Shown: one piece after another, positions 16,880 to 25,567 of the stretch
Layout of the letters: each line of letters starts with the position of its first letter
Numbering within the stretch: the first letter of the stretch is position 1
From: a bacterium
GTDB taxonomy: Bacteria; Planctomycetota; UBA1135; UBA2386
DNA length: 64,000 nucleotides
Assembly (NCBI GenBank): GCA_030432695.1
Contig: JAUILN010000016.1
Location: 62,001 to 126,000 of the forward strand
Reading direction: 5' to 3'
Program-made: the position numbers and the translations under genes
The notes under the pieces: model-generated
What the model was told of the DNA's origin: nothing
Seen by the model: only the letters and a program-made list of their open reading frames with translations
Database searches by the model: none

Positions 16880-19654
16880 ATGATCCGATCCCACTTGCTC
16901 GCTCTCTGTTCCTCGATCGCGCTCGCCAGCCTCGTCGCGGCGCAGGCGACGAATGCCCCCAAGGCCGAGTCCTCCGATCCCGCGCAGGTCGGCATCGGGA
17001 CCGAGCCCGTGCCGGGGCGCCTCCCAGGCACGCACCGCTACAACGTGACGTTCCGGACCCGCGGCTTCGACCTCGACGGGCTCATCGCAGCCCGCGAACG
17101 GCGCGAGGACCCTGCAGTGATCCAGGCCATCGTCCGCGATCTCGAAGCCCGCGCCGAGGCCGACCAGGCCGAGTTCCGGCGTGCGATCGAGGCGATCGGC
17201 GGCGCGGTCGAGATCCACTTCTGGCTCATCAACGCCTGCACCATCGACCTGCCCGACGACCAGCTCGCAGCGGTCCGGGCGATGCCGAACGTCTTCGAGG
17301 TCCGACCCGACCTGCCGACGTATCCGCTCGGCAACTCGGCCGCTCCGTTCATCAGGGTCGCGACGGATTCGAGCCACCACAATGCCGACGCCGAACACCT
17401 GCTCGGCAACCACGGCTCGAACGTCACGATCGCGATCGTCGACACCAGCGCGGATACGTCGCTGCACGGCGCGAACATGCCGCACATGAGCTTCTACCGG
17501 AACGGCGACCGGAACAACCACACCGGGCCCGGTCTCGACGGCTCGAGGCTGCACGGAGCTTTTGCGATCGGCTCGCAGCCGGCGAACAACAGCCACCCCC
17601 ACGGCACCGGCGTCACGGGCATCGCGGCTGGTGAGATGTGGAACACCGCCGGCGCCGACCGCGGCCATGCCTCGGACGCCGGCATCGTCGTCTACTCGAT
17701 CTGCAACGTCGCGGGCTCCTGCAACTCCTCGTTGGCGATCGAAGCTGCCGGCTGGCAGCGCGTCGCCGCGGACGCCGCGACCTACGGCACCGTCACCGGC
17801 AACATGTCGTACGGCAGCAGCCCCGACCCGCTGGACGTGAGCCAACAGGCGATCGACGCGTGCACGCTGGTGGCCGACGTGCTGCCGGTCTGCGCGGCGG
17901 GCAACAACGGCGCGAGCACCGCCGGCAGTTCGGCCTGCACCAACGGCCTCGCCGTCGCCGCGATCGACCCGACCGACAAGACCGTAGCGTCGTTCTCCTC
18001 GCGCGGCCCGCTGAATGGCGACACGCAGCGGTTCTACCCGGACATCGCGGCCTGCGGTGTCGCCACCATCATGCCGCAGTTCGGCAACGAGTCCGGCGAC
18101 TACGTCGCCTCCGGGACCTCGATGGCGTCGCCACAGGTCTGCGGAGCTGCCGGCCTGATCAAGAACATCCGCCCAGCGACCAACGCGCGGGAGCTCAAGG
18201 CGCTCCTGCTGAACAACACCGAGAGCATCGAGACGCAGAACCCGGGCCTGAACCGCAACGCCTACGGACTCGGGTTCCTCCGCGATGACGTGTCGTGCTC
18301 GGCGGCCCGAGCCAACGGTGTGCTGTCGAGCACGCTGAACTCGACGACCACGCCGAACGCCCACTCGTTGGCGGTCGTCGCGAACCAGCGCTACGCGGTC
18401 ACCCTGGTGTGGAACCGCCAGGTGCTGACCTCGACGGCATGGTCGGACCTGAGCTTGACGATCAAGAACGGTGCGACCGTGATCGCGACCAGCGACACCC
18501 CGCGCAACCTCTACGAAAAGGTCGAGTTCAGCGCTCCGATCACGGGCAACCTGACGGTCGAGGTCGCAGCGAACAGCCTGGAGATCGCCAACCTGCCCTA
18601 CGCCCTGGCCTTCGGCCTGTCGACCTCCAACGGCCTGGCGACGGTCACTCGATCCGGTACCGGCTGCATCAGCGGCTCGGCGTCCTACTACGAACTGTTC
18701 AACGCCGGCGGGTTCGATCTGGCCCCCAGTGCGATCCGCATGACGCCGCAGAACGGTGGCTATCAGGTCACGCCGATCTCCGCTTCGGTCGTTCCGCCGA
18801 GCGGTGGTGGCCTCGCGCTGTCCGACGACAGCATCTCGGCCCCGATCGGTCTGCCGTTCACGCTGAACTTCCCGGGCGGGAGCACGACGCAGATCCGGAT
18901 CTGCTCGAACGGGTTCATCTACCTGAACGGAACCGGCTCGTCGCGGTCGTACGTTCCGAGGGTGGATGAGGCCCTGAGCGGCGGCCCGCGGCTGTTCCCC
19001 GGCTGGACCGACCTGCTCCCGGACAGCGGAACCAACACCAACAACGTGTACTTCAACAATGACGCGGCCAACAACCGCGTGCTGATCACCTGGTGGAACG
19101 TGCCGGAGTTCAGCTCGGGGGGGCCGAAGACCTTCCAGGTCGTGATCCACTCGAACGGCGTGATCGAATACGTCTGGCAGACCTACTCGCTCAACTCGCA
19201 CCAGGGCTTCGTCGGGTTCAGTCCCGGCAACAACGGTCGTGATCCGGGCAGCCGCGACCTGTCTGCGGCGCTGCCGTTCTTCACCGGCGCCGACGCCGTG
19301 CCGCTCGCGCAGGATGCATCGCGGCCGGTCCTGGGCACGACCTGCACGCTGCAGGTCAGCGACATCCCCGCCGGTAGCGCTACCGGTTGGGAGATCCTCG
19401 GCATCGAAGCGCATCCGCCGATCGACCTCACGTTCGCCGGCGGTCCGACCTGCTTCCTCTACGTGAACCCGTCGATCACATCCCTGCCGTTCAGCGTCGC
19501 CGGGACCTCGGCATCGGTCCCGCTGCCGATTCCGATGGATCTCTCGCTGCAGGGCATCGCGCTGGGCGCGCAGGCGGTGACGATCACGCCAGGCCTCAAC
19601 GCGATGAACGCCGCGACGTCGAACCTCGTGGTGCTCGGCCTCGGCCAGTTCTGA
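16880..19654 (+). CDS. Secreted subtilisin-like serine protease (S8)
   Basis: 924 aa. A signal peptide (MIRSHLLALCSSIALASLVAAQ) is followed by a propeptide-like region to about 150 and the protease domain. The catalytic triad is intact: Asp188 (AIVDTSAD), His241 (HPHGTGVTG) and Ser414 (SGTSMASP), with oxyanion Asn342 (CAAGNNG). After the domain (about 460) come a beta-rich region, a section resembling nidogen-type extracellular modules (PIGLPFTLNFPGGSTTQIRI), and a tail with CFLYVNP and PLPIPMD that resembles the tails of other secreted proteins here. Probably an extracellular or surface-bound protease. It stands alone between two gene groups and faces a convergent sigma factor gene. Confidence 0.92.
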   Translation: MIRSHLLALCSSIALASLVAAQATNAPKAESSDPAQVGIGTEPVPGRLPGTHRYNVTFRTRGFDLDGLIAARERREDPAVIQAIVRDLEARAEADQAEFRRAIEAIGGAVEIHFWLINACTIDLPDDQLAAVRAMPNVFEVRPDLPTYPLGNSAAPFIRVATDSSHHNADAEHLLGNHGSNVTIAIVDTSADTSLHGANMPHMSFYRNGDRNNHTGPGLDGSRLHGAFAIGSQPANNSHPHGTGVTGIAAGEMWNTAGADRGHASDAGIVVYSICNVAGSCNSSLAIEAAGWQRVAADAATYGTVTGNMSYGSSPDPLDVSQQAIDACTLVADVLPVCAAGNNGASTAGSSACTNGLAVAAIDPTDKTVASFSSRGPLNGDTQRFYPDIAACGVATIMPQFGNESGDYVASGTSMASPQVCGAAGLIKNIRPATNARELKALLLNNTESIETQNPGLNRNAYGLGFLRDDVSCSAARANGVLSSTLNSTTTPNAHSLAVVANQRYAVTLVWNRQVLTSTAWSDLSLTIKNGATVIATSDTPRNLYEKVEFSAPITGNLTVEVAANSLEIANLPYALAFGLSTSNGLATVTRSGTGCISGSASYYELFNAGGFDLAPSAIRMTPQNGGYQVTPISASVVPPSGGGLALSDDSISAPIGLPFTLNFPGGSTTQIRICSNGFIYLNGTGSSRSYVPRVDEALSGGPRLFPGWTDLLPDSGTNTNNVYFNNDAANNRVLITWWNVPEFSSGGPKTFQVVIHSNGVIEYVWQTYSLNSHQGFVGFSPGNNGRDPGSRDLSAALPFFTGADAVPLAQDASRPVLGTTCTLQVSDIPAGSATGWEILGIEAHPPIDLTFAGGPTCFLYVNPSITSLPFSVAGTSASVPLPIPMDLSLQGIALGAQAVTITPGLNAMNAATSNLVVLGLGQF

Positions 19655-19705
19655 TCGATCGCTTCCCAGGAGTTGTCGCGTCGAGCGTCGACTCCGAGAA
19701 GCGGC

Positions 19706-19766
19706 GACCCTCTGGAATCTGTCGTGGTCGGTGCCAGGCACCGACCACGACAGATTCCGGAGGGTC
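19706..19766. repeat. Copy 3 of the palindrome family, 61 bp, between convergent genes
   Basis: Two 30-bp arms centred on A19736 with one mismatched pair (T19713 opposite G19759). The arm next to the centre is GGAATCTGTCGTGGTCGG plus TGCC. Copy 2 shares the inner 17 bp of each arm with a few changes. It lies between two convergent genes (stops at 19654 and 19809), so it may end transcription from both sides, although no T tract follows. Confidence 0.8.
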
Positions 19767-19808
19767 CGGCGACGCGGACCCACGCACTCGTCTCCGGTCC
19801 TACGCCAA

Positions 19809-20375
19809 CTAGGAAGAAGGAGCGTCGAGCACACCGAACCGCAGCTTCTCGCGCAGCCGCTGCCAGCGTTTGGTCACCATCTCCTTCGACAGCCCCAGGC
19901 GCTGCGCGGCCTCGCTCGGCCCCACGCTCTCGAGGCCGCAGAGCAGCAGCACCTGCTCGTCGATTTGCTCCAGTTCCGGCAACGCGGCCACGAACGCCTC
20001 GGCGTCGATGCGCCGCGCGACCCGCTGCGAGAGCGTCGTCAGCGCATCGGCCACTCCACCCAGCGACGGATCGGCGCCCTCCGCCCCCCGCCCGACTCCC
20101 AGCGCCCGGCTGCGTCGCAGCGATCGCGAGATCTCGAGCAGCACGAACTTCGCGATCCGGAACAGCCAAGCAGCGAACGGTGCGGCCGGGTCCCGCTTGC
20201 CGTGCAGCGACCAGGCCCGCACGCAAACTTCCTGCACAAAGTCGTCCGCGTCGATGTCACCGCGGTCACGGAGTCGCAGACGAGCCCAGACCTGCAGCCG
20301 CGGCAGCACGCTCTCCAGCTCGGCGCCGAAGGCATCGCCGAGCCCATCGCCGCCGGTTCGCCCGTCGGTGGTCAT
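19809..20375 (-). CDS. ECF-type RNA polymerase sigma factor
   Basis: 188 aa. Region 2 is recognisable in DFVQEVCVRAW and PFAAWLFRIAKFVLLE; region 4 is GPSEAAQRLGLSKEMVTKRW. It lacks the VHEAW block of the TIGR02999 group, so it belongs to a different ECF group from the other three. The ATG at 20375 was chosen because it precedes region 2 by the normal distance; the frame stays open far upstream only as the antisense of the next gene. It is divergent from the lamin-tail-domain gene with about 40 bp between starts, so the two may share a control region. No anti-sigma factor is adjacent. Confidence 0.88.
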   Translation of the reverse strand: MTTDGRTGGDGLGDAFGAELESVLPRLQVWARLRLRDRGDIDADDFVQEVCVRAWSLHGKRDPAAPFAAWLFRIAKFVLLEISRSLRRSRALGVGRGAEGADPSLGGVADALTTLSQRVARRIDAEAFVAALPELEQIDEQVLLLCGLESVGPSEAAQRLGLSKEMVTKRWQRLREKLRFGVLDAPSS

Positions 20376-20417
20376 CTCGCGTATCGTAGCAAGGCCTGCT
20401 TGCCACCGGTGAAAGCG

Positions 20418-22622
20418 ATGTTCCGAGCCCTCCCCATTGCCCTGCTCTGCTGCGCCCCCTGCCTCGCGCAGACGCCGACGGTGGTCATCAACGAGTTCCG
20501 CTACGACGACTCGGGCACCGACGACCAGGAGTTCGTCGAGCTGTTCAACGCGTCGAACCAACCGGTCGACCTGAGCGGCTGGGTGCTCGACGGCGGCGAC
20601 GGCCAGCAGCCCGACGACAACCTCGACTTCACGATCCCGCCGGGAACCATCCTCCAGCCCGGCGACTTCTGGGTGATGGGCGCGGCCGCCACGGTGCCCG
20701 GCGTCGACCAGGCGCTCACCGACCCGCAGACCGGACTCGCCATCGACCTGTTCGAGAACGACACCGAGGCGCTCACCCTCCGCGACGCGACCCGGCGCAT
20801 CGTCGACACGGTGGTCTACGAGGGGCACCGCGGAACCTGGAACCGCCAGCTCATCGAGGGCGAGCCGATCCACGGCGGATTCGAGAGCAACGACCTGAAC
20901 GGCACCTCGTGGTCCCGGCTCAACGACGGCTGGGACACCGACGACAACGGCCGCGACTTCGTGCTGCGACCCTCGACCCCCGGGACCTCCAACGACCTGC
21001 CGAACGGCTCGACCTGGATCGAGACCTTCGACCTGCTCGCCCCCGGCGCCGCGTTGCCCGGCTGGTCGGACTCCTACCAACCGCTCCGCGTCTTCGCCCC
21101 CACCGTCGTCGGCCCCGACAACCCGAGCCCGATCCCACCCTCCCCGCAGGGCGGCCTCGCCGCATCGCTGTCCGCCGGTCCAGGCAACGGCCCACGCGGC
21201 TTCACCGTGACCCGCCTCGCCGCGCCGACCCGTGACCCGGGCTTCGAGGCCTACGTGTTCCTGGACACCACCCCGGTCCCGCAGGGTCACTCCCGCACGT
21301 GGAGCATCGGCCTGCGCGGCACCAGCGATCCGTTCGCGGTCTCGCCCGCACCCGGCACCCGCAACTCCGCGCCAACCGCCAGCGGCAACACCGGCATCGC
21401 CTGGGTGTTCACCGCCAGCCCCAGCGGCGCGACGCTGTTCCTGGTCGACCACGGCTCCGGCGGCTCGAGCAGCGAACGCGTGCTCGGCCGGATCCGCATC
21501 GTGCCCGGTCAGAACGACGGCTGGCGCCGCCTGCGCCTCCTGTCGAGCGGTGAACGGATCCACGCGACCTTCGGCGGGCAGGGCCCCAACGACGGCCAGC
21601 AGTTCACCGGCTGGACCGCCAACGCGCCGGGCGACGTCTACCTGAGCTACCGACAGAGCGGCCTTGCCGCCGCGTCGGCGCTGCGCTTCGACGACATCCG
21701 ACTGGTGCCCACCACCGGCAACCGCACGTCGTCGGGCGGCTCCGGCTGCACCGGCAACTGCCCGATCGGCAACCCGAAGCCCAAGGGCGTGAAGGCCAAG
21801 TCGTTCACCGAGCGGGCCAGCGGCCAGTACGCGATGCGCGTCCCGTTCGATCCGGCCGACCCGTACACGGTGCTGCGGCTGTGCGTGTGGACCTCCAAGG
21901 CCGACCTCGCCGCGACCGGTACCCCGATGCTGGCGATCCACGCCGTCGACGGCACCGGCCTGGCCCCCGATCCCACGCCGTTCGCGGTCTTCCCGCTGCT
22001 GCCGCCCGCCGGCGGCGGCGATCTCGAGGGCTGGTGGGCGACGCCCGAGTTCGGGCCGGTCGTCCCGGTCGACGACTTCTTCATGGTCTTCGACCACAAC
22101 CCGGGCAGCACCGGCCTGAACCTGCCGATCGGCGTCGAGGGTGATCTCCTGCCGTGCCACTACCGACCGACCGCGGTCGGACCGTTCAGCCTGCTCGCCA
22201 CCGACGAGGCGTGGGCCTGGGCGGTGGTCTGCCCCACCGACACCGCCGAACCGGTGCCCGTCGACCTCGCGCCGCCGCTGCTCGGCACCGACTACCACCT
22301 GCAGGTCCAGGGCGGGCGCCCCAACGCCGCCGCGATCCTGGCGCTCGGCATCTTCGACTCGGTCTGGAACGGCCAGCAACTGCCCGTCGACCTCGGCGCG
22401 ATCGGCGCGCCGAGCTGCAGCCTCTACACCTCGGCCGACGACACCATCGCCACGCTCACCGACCCCGCCGGCGCGACCTCGCTGCGCCTGCCGATCCCCA
22501 ACGACCCGAACCTCGCCGGGCGGACCCTGTTCGAACAGTGGCTGGTCCTCGACCCACGCGCCAACCAGCTCGGGTTGGTGACCTCGGAGAAGGTCTCGAC
22601 GCGGATCGGCGTGTTCTACTGA
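20418..22622 (+). CDS. Secreted lamin-tail-domain (LTD) protein with shared tail
   Basis: About 734 aa. The ATG at 20418 starts a signal peptide (MFRALPIALLCCAPCLAQ); an in-frame GTG lies 9 bp upstream. Residues about 20-140 form an LTD: VVINEFRYDD, EFVELFNAS, LSGWVLDGG, then IDLFENDTEALTLRD and VDTVVYE, the usual landmarks. A beta-rich middle part follows (LamG-like or FN3-like, not certain). The last 120 residues contain SCSLYTSADD and LRLPIPNDPNLAG, matching the tail seen in other secreted proteins here. LTDs occur in exported nucleases and adhesins; no nuclease residues are visible. Role unknown, probably cell-surface. Confidence 0.82.
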   Translation: MFRALPIALLCCAPCLAQTPTVVINEFRYDDSGTDDQEFVELFNASNQPVDLSGWVLDGGDGQQPDDNLDFTIPPGTILQPGDFWVMGAAATVPGVDQALTDPQTGLAIDLFENDTEALTLRDATRRIVDTVVYEGHRGTWNRQLIEGEPIHGGFESNDLNGTSWSRLNDGWDTDDNGRDFVLRPSTPGTSNDLPNGSTWIETFDLLAPGAALPGWSDSYQPLRVFAPTVVGPDNPSPIPPSPQGGLAASLSAGPGNGPRGFTVTRLAAPTRDPGFEAYVFLDTTPVPQGHSRTWSIGLRGTSDPFAVSPAPGTRNSAPTASGNTGIAWVFTASPSGATLFLVDHGSGGSSSERVLGRIRIVPGQNDGWRRLRLLSSGERIHATFGGQGPNDGQQFTGWTANAPGDVYLSYRQSGLAAASALRFDDIRLVPTTGNRTSSGGSGCTGNCPIGNPKPKGVKAKSFTERASGQYAMRVPFDPADPYTVLRLCVWTSKADLAATGTPMLAIHAVDGTGLAPDPTPFAVFPLLPPAGGGDLEGWWATPEFGPVVPVDDFFMVFDHNPGSTGLNLPIGVEGDLLPCHYRPTAVGPFSLLATDEAWAWAVVCPTDTAEPVPVDLAPPLLGTDYHLQVQGGRPNAAAILALGIFDSVWNGQQLPVDLGAIGAPSCSLYTSADDTIATLTDPAGATSLRLPIPNDPNLAGRTLFEQWLVLDPRANQLGLVTSEKVSTRIGVFY

Positions 22623-22677
22623 GAGGCTGCTACGAAAATGGACGAACCAAGTCGCCGAGCCTCTCAGTTGCCCTTTG

Positions 22678-22697
22678 GCGGGCCCCTCCGGGCCCGC
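22678..22697. terminator. GC hairpin after the LTD gene
   Basis: An 8-bp perfect stem (GCGGGCCC and GGGCCCGC) with a 4-nt loop, 56 bp after the LTD gene stop and 41 bp before the kinase ATG. A second weaker pairing joins 22621-22628 and 22658-22665. No T tract; possible terminator or attenuator. Confidence 0.4.
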
Positions 22698-22737
22698 GCA
22701 GAGCGCACGAGTCGAGGAAGCAACGCGCTCTGAGCCG

Positions 22738-25506
22738 ATGACCCAGCCGCCCGAGCCCGATCCGCTCACCGAGCTGCTGCGGGCGTGCGCGGCCGGTGAC
22801 CGCCCGCTCGCGGACGTCCTCGCCGAACACGACCGGGCCCGCGACCTGCTGCTCGACGCGCTGCTCGAAGGCGGCCTCGAACCGGACTTCGACGCATCGC
22901 CTGCCACCGACGCGCCCCCCGACGAACCCGGCGAGGACCGCGTCGGCCCCTACCGCCTGCTGCGCGAACTCGGCCGCGGCGGCCAGGGCGTGGTCTTCCT
23001 CGCCGAGGACACCCGCCTCGGCCGGCAGGTCGCGCTCAAGCTCTTGCCCCGCGACCGCTTCGTCAGCCGCGACGCCCAGAGCCGCTTCCGCGCCGAGGCG
23101 CTCACCGCCTCCCGCCTCGACCACCCGTCGATCTGCGCGGTGTACGAGACCGGCGAGGACCGCGACATCGCCTGGTTCGCGATGCAGTTCGTCGAAGGCC
23201 GTTCGCTGGCCACCTGGATCGCGGAGTCGGCGGCGGCAGGCGACGGCCAACCCTTCCGCCTGCGCCTCGAAGACACCTCGACGCACTCCCGCTCCAACGC
23301 CTCGCACAGCGTCTCGCGCCCGCAGCTCGCGGTCGAGCTGATCGAGAAGGTCGCCCGCGCGCTGCACCACGCCCACCAGGCTGGCGTCGTGCACCGCGAC
23401 ATCAAGCCCGGCAACCTGATGGTCCGCGCCGACGGCACGCCGGTGATCCTCGACTTCGGTCTGGCCCGCGACCAGTCGAGCACCGAGCCGGCACTCACGC
23501 GCACCGGCGACGTGTTCGGCACCCCCGCCTACATGGCACCCGAGCAGCTCGAGCCGGGCGGCCTGCGCCGCGCCGATCCGCGCACCGACGTCTACGCGCT
23601 CGGCGTGACCCTGTTCGAGGCGCTCAGCGGCCGCCGCCCCTACGACGCACCGACCACCGAGGAACTGTTCCGACGGATCCGCGAAGGCGTGCTGCCGAAC
23701 CTGAAGAAGCTGGCCCCCGGCGTGCCGCGCGATCTGCAGGTGGTGGTCGCCACCGCGGTCGACATCGATCCCGCCCGCCGCTACCCGGACGCCGCGGCCT
23801 TCGCCGACGACCTGCGCCGGGTGCTCGAACACCAGCCGATCCGCGCCGAGGCGGCCGGACCGCTGCGTCGCACGCAGCGCTGGATCCAGCGGAATCCGCG
23901 CACCACCGCGTTCCTGGTCGCGTCGACGCTGACCTCGCTCTTGGCGTTGTGGATGTGGCTGCGCGCCGAGGACGCCCTCGACCGCTACGACCGCGCCTTC
24001 TCCCGCCTCGCCGACGAGCGCGCGTTGGCCGATGCCGAGCGCCGCGCGGCCGCTGGCCTGTGGCCGGTCGCCTCGCACCTCGACGCGGTCCGCGCCTGGC
24101 TCGACGACGCCGCCCGCCTGATCGCCCGCCAGGACCAGCACCTCCGCCAGCGCGACGCGCTGCGCGCCGCCGCCCTTCCCGCCGAGCCGGGCCAGTTGCT
24201 CCGCGACGCCGAGACCCACCCCGAGCACGACGCGCTCGAAACGCTGCGCGCCATCGAGGCGGGCCTCGCCGCCGGCACCGGCACCGACTACGCCCGCGAG
24301 CGCGCTGCGGCCGATCGGGCCGAGCGCCGCGCGGCGATCGCGGCGCTCGAGCAGCGCATCGCCGACGACCGCAGCTACCGCTTCGAGGACGGCGCCGAGC
24401 AGGTGTTGCACGATGCGAGCGCCCGGCTGATCCGCGAGATCGACCACTTCGCGAGCCTGGCCGACGAGACCGCGTGGCTGCTGCAGCGCTCGATCGAGGC
24501 CCGGTCGACGACGCCGCAGGACCGACTCGACGCCGGTTGGCAACGCGCGCGCGCGGCGATCCGCGAGCACCCCGCCTACCACGGCCTCGACCTCGCGCCG
24601 CAGACCGACCTGCTACCGCTACGCCCCGACCCACGGTCCGGCTTCTGGGAGTTCGCGCACCTCACCTCGGGAACCCCACCCGGAGCCGCGGACGGCGCGC
24701 CGCTGCAGCTCACCGACGCCTTCGGCCTGATCTTCGTCCTGCTGCCCGGCGGCAGCTTCACGATGGGCTGCCAGAGCGTCGACCGCGAACTCCCGCAGTT
24801 CGATCCGGACACGCGGCCGAGCGAGCAGTACCTCGTCGAAGTCGAGCTCGAGCCGTTCTTCCTGTCGAAGTTCGAGCTCACCCAGCACCAGTGGGCGATG
24901 CTCCACGCGGGCGACCGGCCGAGCGCGCTGCCGGCCGGCGAGGAGTCCTACGGCCGGACGATCACCCTGCGCCATCCGGTGGAGAACGTCGACCAGCCGA
25001 CCGCCCGCGTGGTCCTGCGCCGCAGCGGCCTCGACCTGCCGACCGAGGCGCAGTGGGAGTACGCGCTGCGCGCCGGCACCGTCGAGCGCTTCGTGGTCGG
25101 CGACGACACCGCCCTGCTCGAGGGTCGCGCGAACCTCTACGACCTCACCGCCTCCGAGGCCGGCTGGAGCGCCACCGGACCGCCGCAGCCCTGGCACGAC
25201 GGCTACGTCCGCCACGCGCCGGTCGACGCCTTCCCGCCCAACCCCTTCGGCCTGCACGGCATGCTCGGCAACGTCGCCGAGTGGTGCCGCGACCGCTTCG
25301 GGATGGGCGGCGACCATCTGCGCCGGGTCGGCGACGGCGAGCTGTTGATCGACACCCGCGGCGAACTCGCCGAGCGGGCCTTCGTGCTGCGCGGCGGCAA
25401 CTACGGCTTCGAGCCGGGCAATGCGCGGTCCGGCTACCGCGCCTTCTCCAATGGCAAGGACGCCTATTGGGGCCTGCGGCCGATGCGGAAGATCCAGCGG
25501 AACTGA
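22738..25506 (+). CDS. Ser/Thr kinase fused to a formylglycine-generating (SUMF1-like) domain
   Basis: About 922 aa from the ATG at 22738. Kinase domain about 70-365: Gly loop LGRGGQGVVF, Lys101, HRDIKPGN (219-226) and DFG (239-241). A transmembrane helix at about 389-409 (AFLVASTLTSLLALWMWL) is followed by about 240 residues of charged helix, probably coiled coil. The C-terminal 260 residues are an FGE-sulfatase module: VLLPGGSFTMG, KFELTQHQWAML, LPTEAQWEYALRAGT, GLHGMLGNVAEWC and VLRGGNYGF. The sulfatase-activating cysteines are not evident, so this is more likely a ligand-binding variant than an enzyme. The kinase faces the cytoplasm and the SUMF1-like part the periplasm. Confidence 0.9.
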   Translation: MTQPPEPDPLTELLRACAAGDRPLADVLAEHDRARDLLLDALLEGGLEPDFDASPATDAPPDEPGEDRVGPYRLLRELGRGGQGVVFLAEDTRLGRQVALKLLPRDRFVSRDAQSRFRAEALTASRLDHPSICAVYETGEDRDIAWFAMQFVEGRSLATWIAESAAAGDGQPFRLRLEDTSTHSRSNASHSVSRPQLAVELIEKVARALHHAHQAGVVHRDIKPGNLMVRADGTPVILDFGLARDQSSTEPALTRTGDVFGTPAYMAPEQLEPGGLRRADPRTDVYALGVTLFEALSGRRPYDAPTTEELFRRIREGVLPNLKKLAPGVPRDLQVVVATAVDIDPARRYPDAAAFADDLRRVLEHQPIRAEAAGPLRRTQRWIQRNPRTTAFLVASTLTSLLALWMWLRAEDALDRYDRAFSRLADERALADAERRAAAGLWPVASHLDAVRAWLDDAARLIARQDQHLRQRDALRAAALPAEPGQLLRDAETHPEHDALETLRAIEAGLAAGTGTDYARERAAADRAERRAAIAALEQRIADDRSYRFEDGAEQVLHDASARLIREIDHFASLADETAWLLQRSIEARSTTPQDRLDAGWQRARAAIREHPAYHGLDLAPQTDLLPLRPDPRSGFWEFAHLTSGTPPGAADGAPLQLTDAFGLIFVLLPGGSFTMGCQSVDRELPQFDPDTRPSEQYLVEVELEPFFLSKFELTQHQWAMLHAGDRPSALPAGEESYGRTITLRHPVENVDQPTARVVLRRSGLDLPTEAQWEYALRAGTVERFVVGDDTALLEGRANLYDLTASEAGWSATGPPQPWHDGYVRHAPVDAFPPNPFGLHGMLGNVAEWCRDRFGMGGDHLRRVGDGELLIDTRGELAERAFVLRGGNYGFEPGNARSGYRAFSNGKDAYWGLRPMRKIQRN

Positions 25507-25567
25507 CCGCATCGGCAACTTTCGGGACTCGCGCGTGCGCGCAGGGGCGGCGCGTCACTGCAGGTCC

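Noticed and set aside
16727..19834. Minus-strand frame of about 1035 codons opposite the subtilase
   Set aside because: The catalytic triad lies on the plus strand; the antisense frame is Arg/Gly-rich without any motif.
20376..22907. Upstream extension of the minus-strand sigma factor through the LTD gene
   Set aside because: Sigma similarity begins only after the ATG at 20375; the rest is antisense of a signal-peptide protein.
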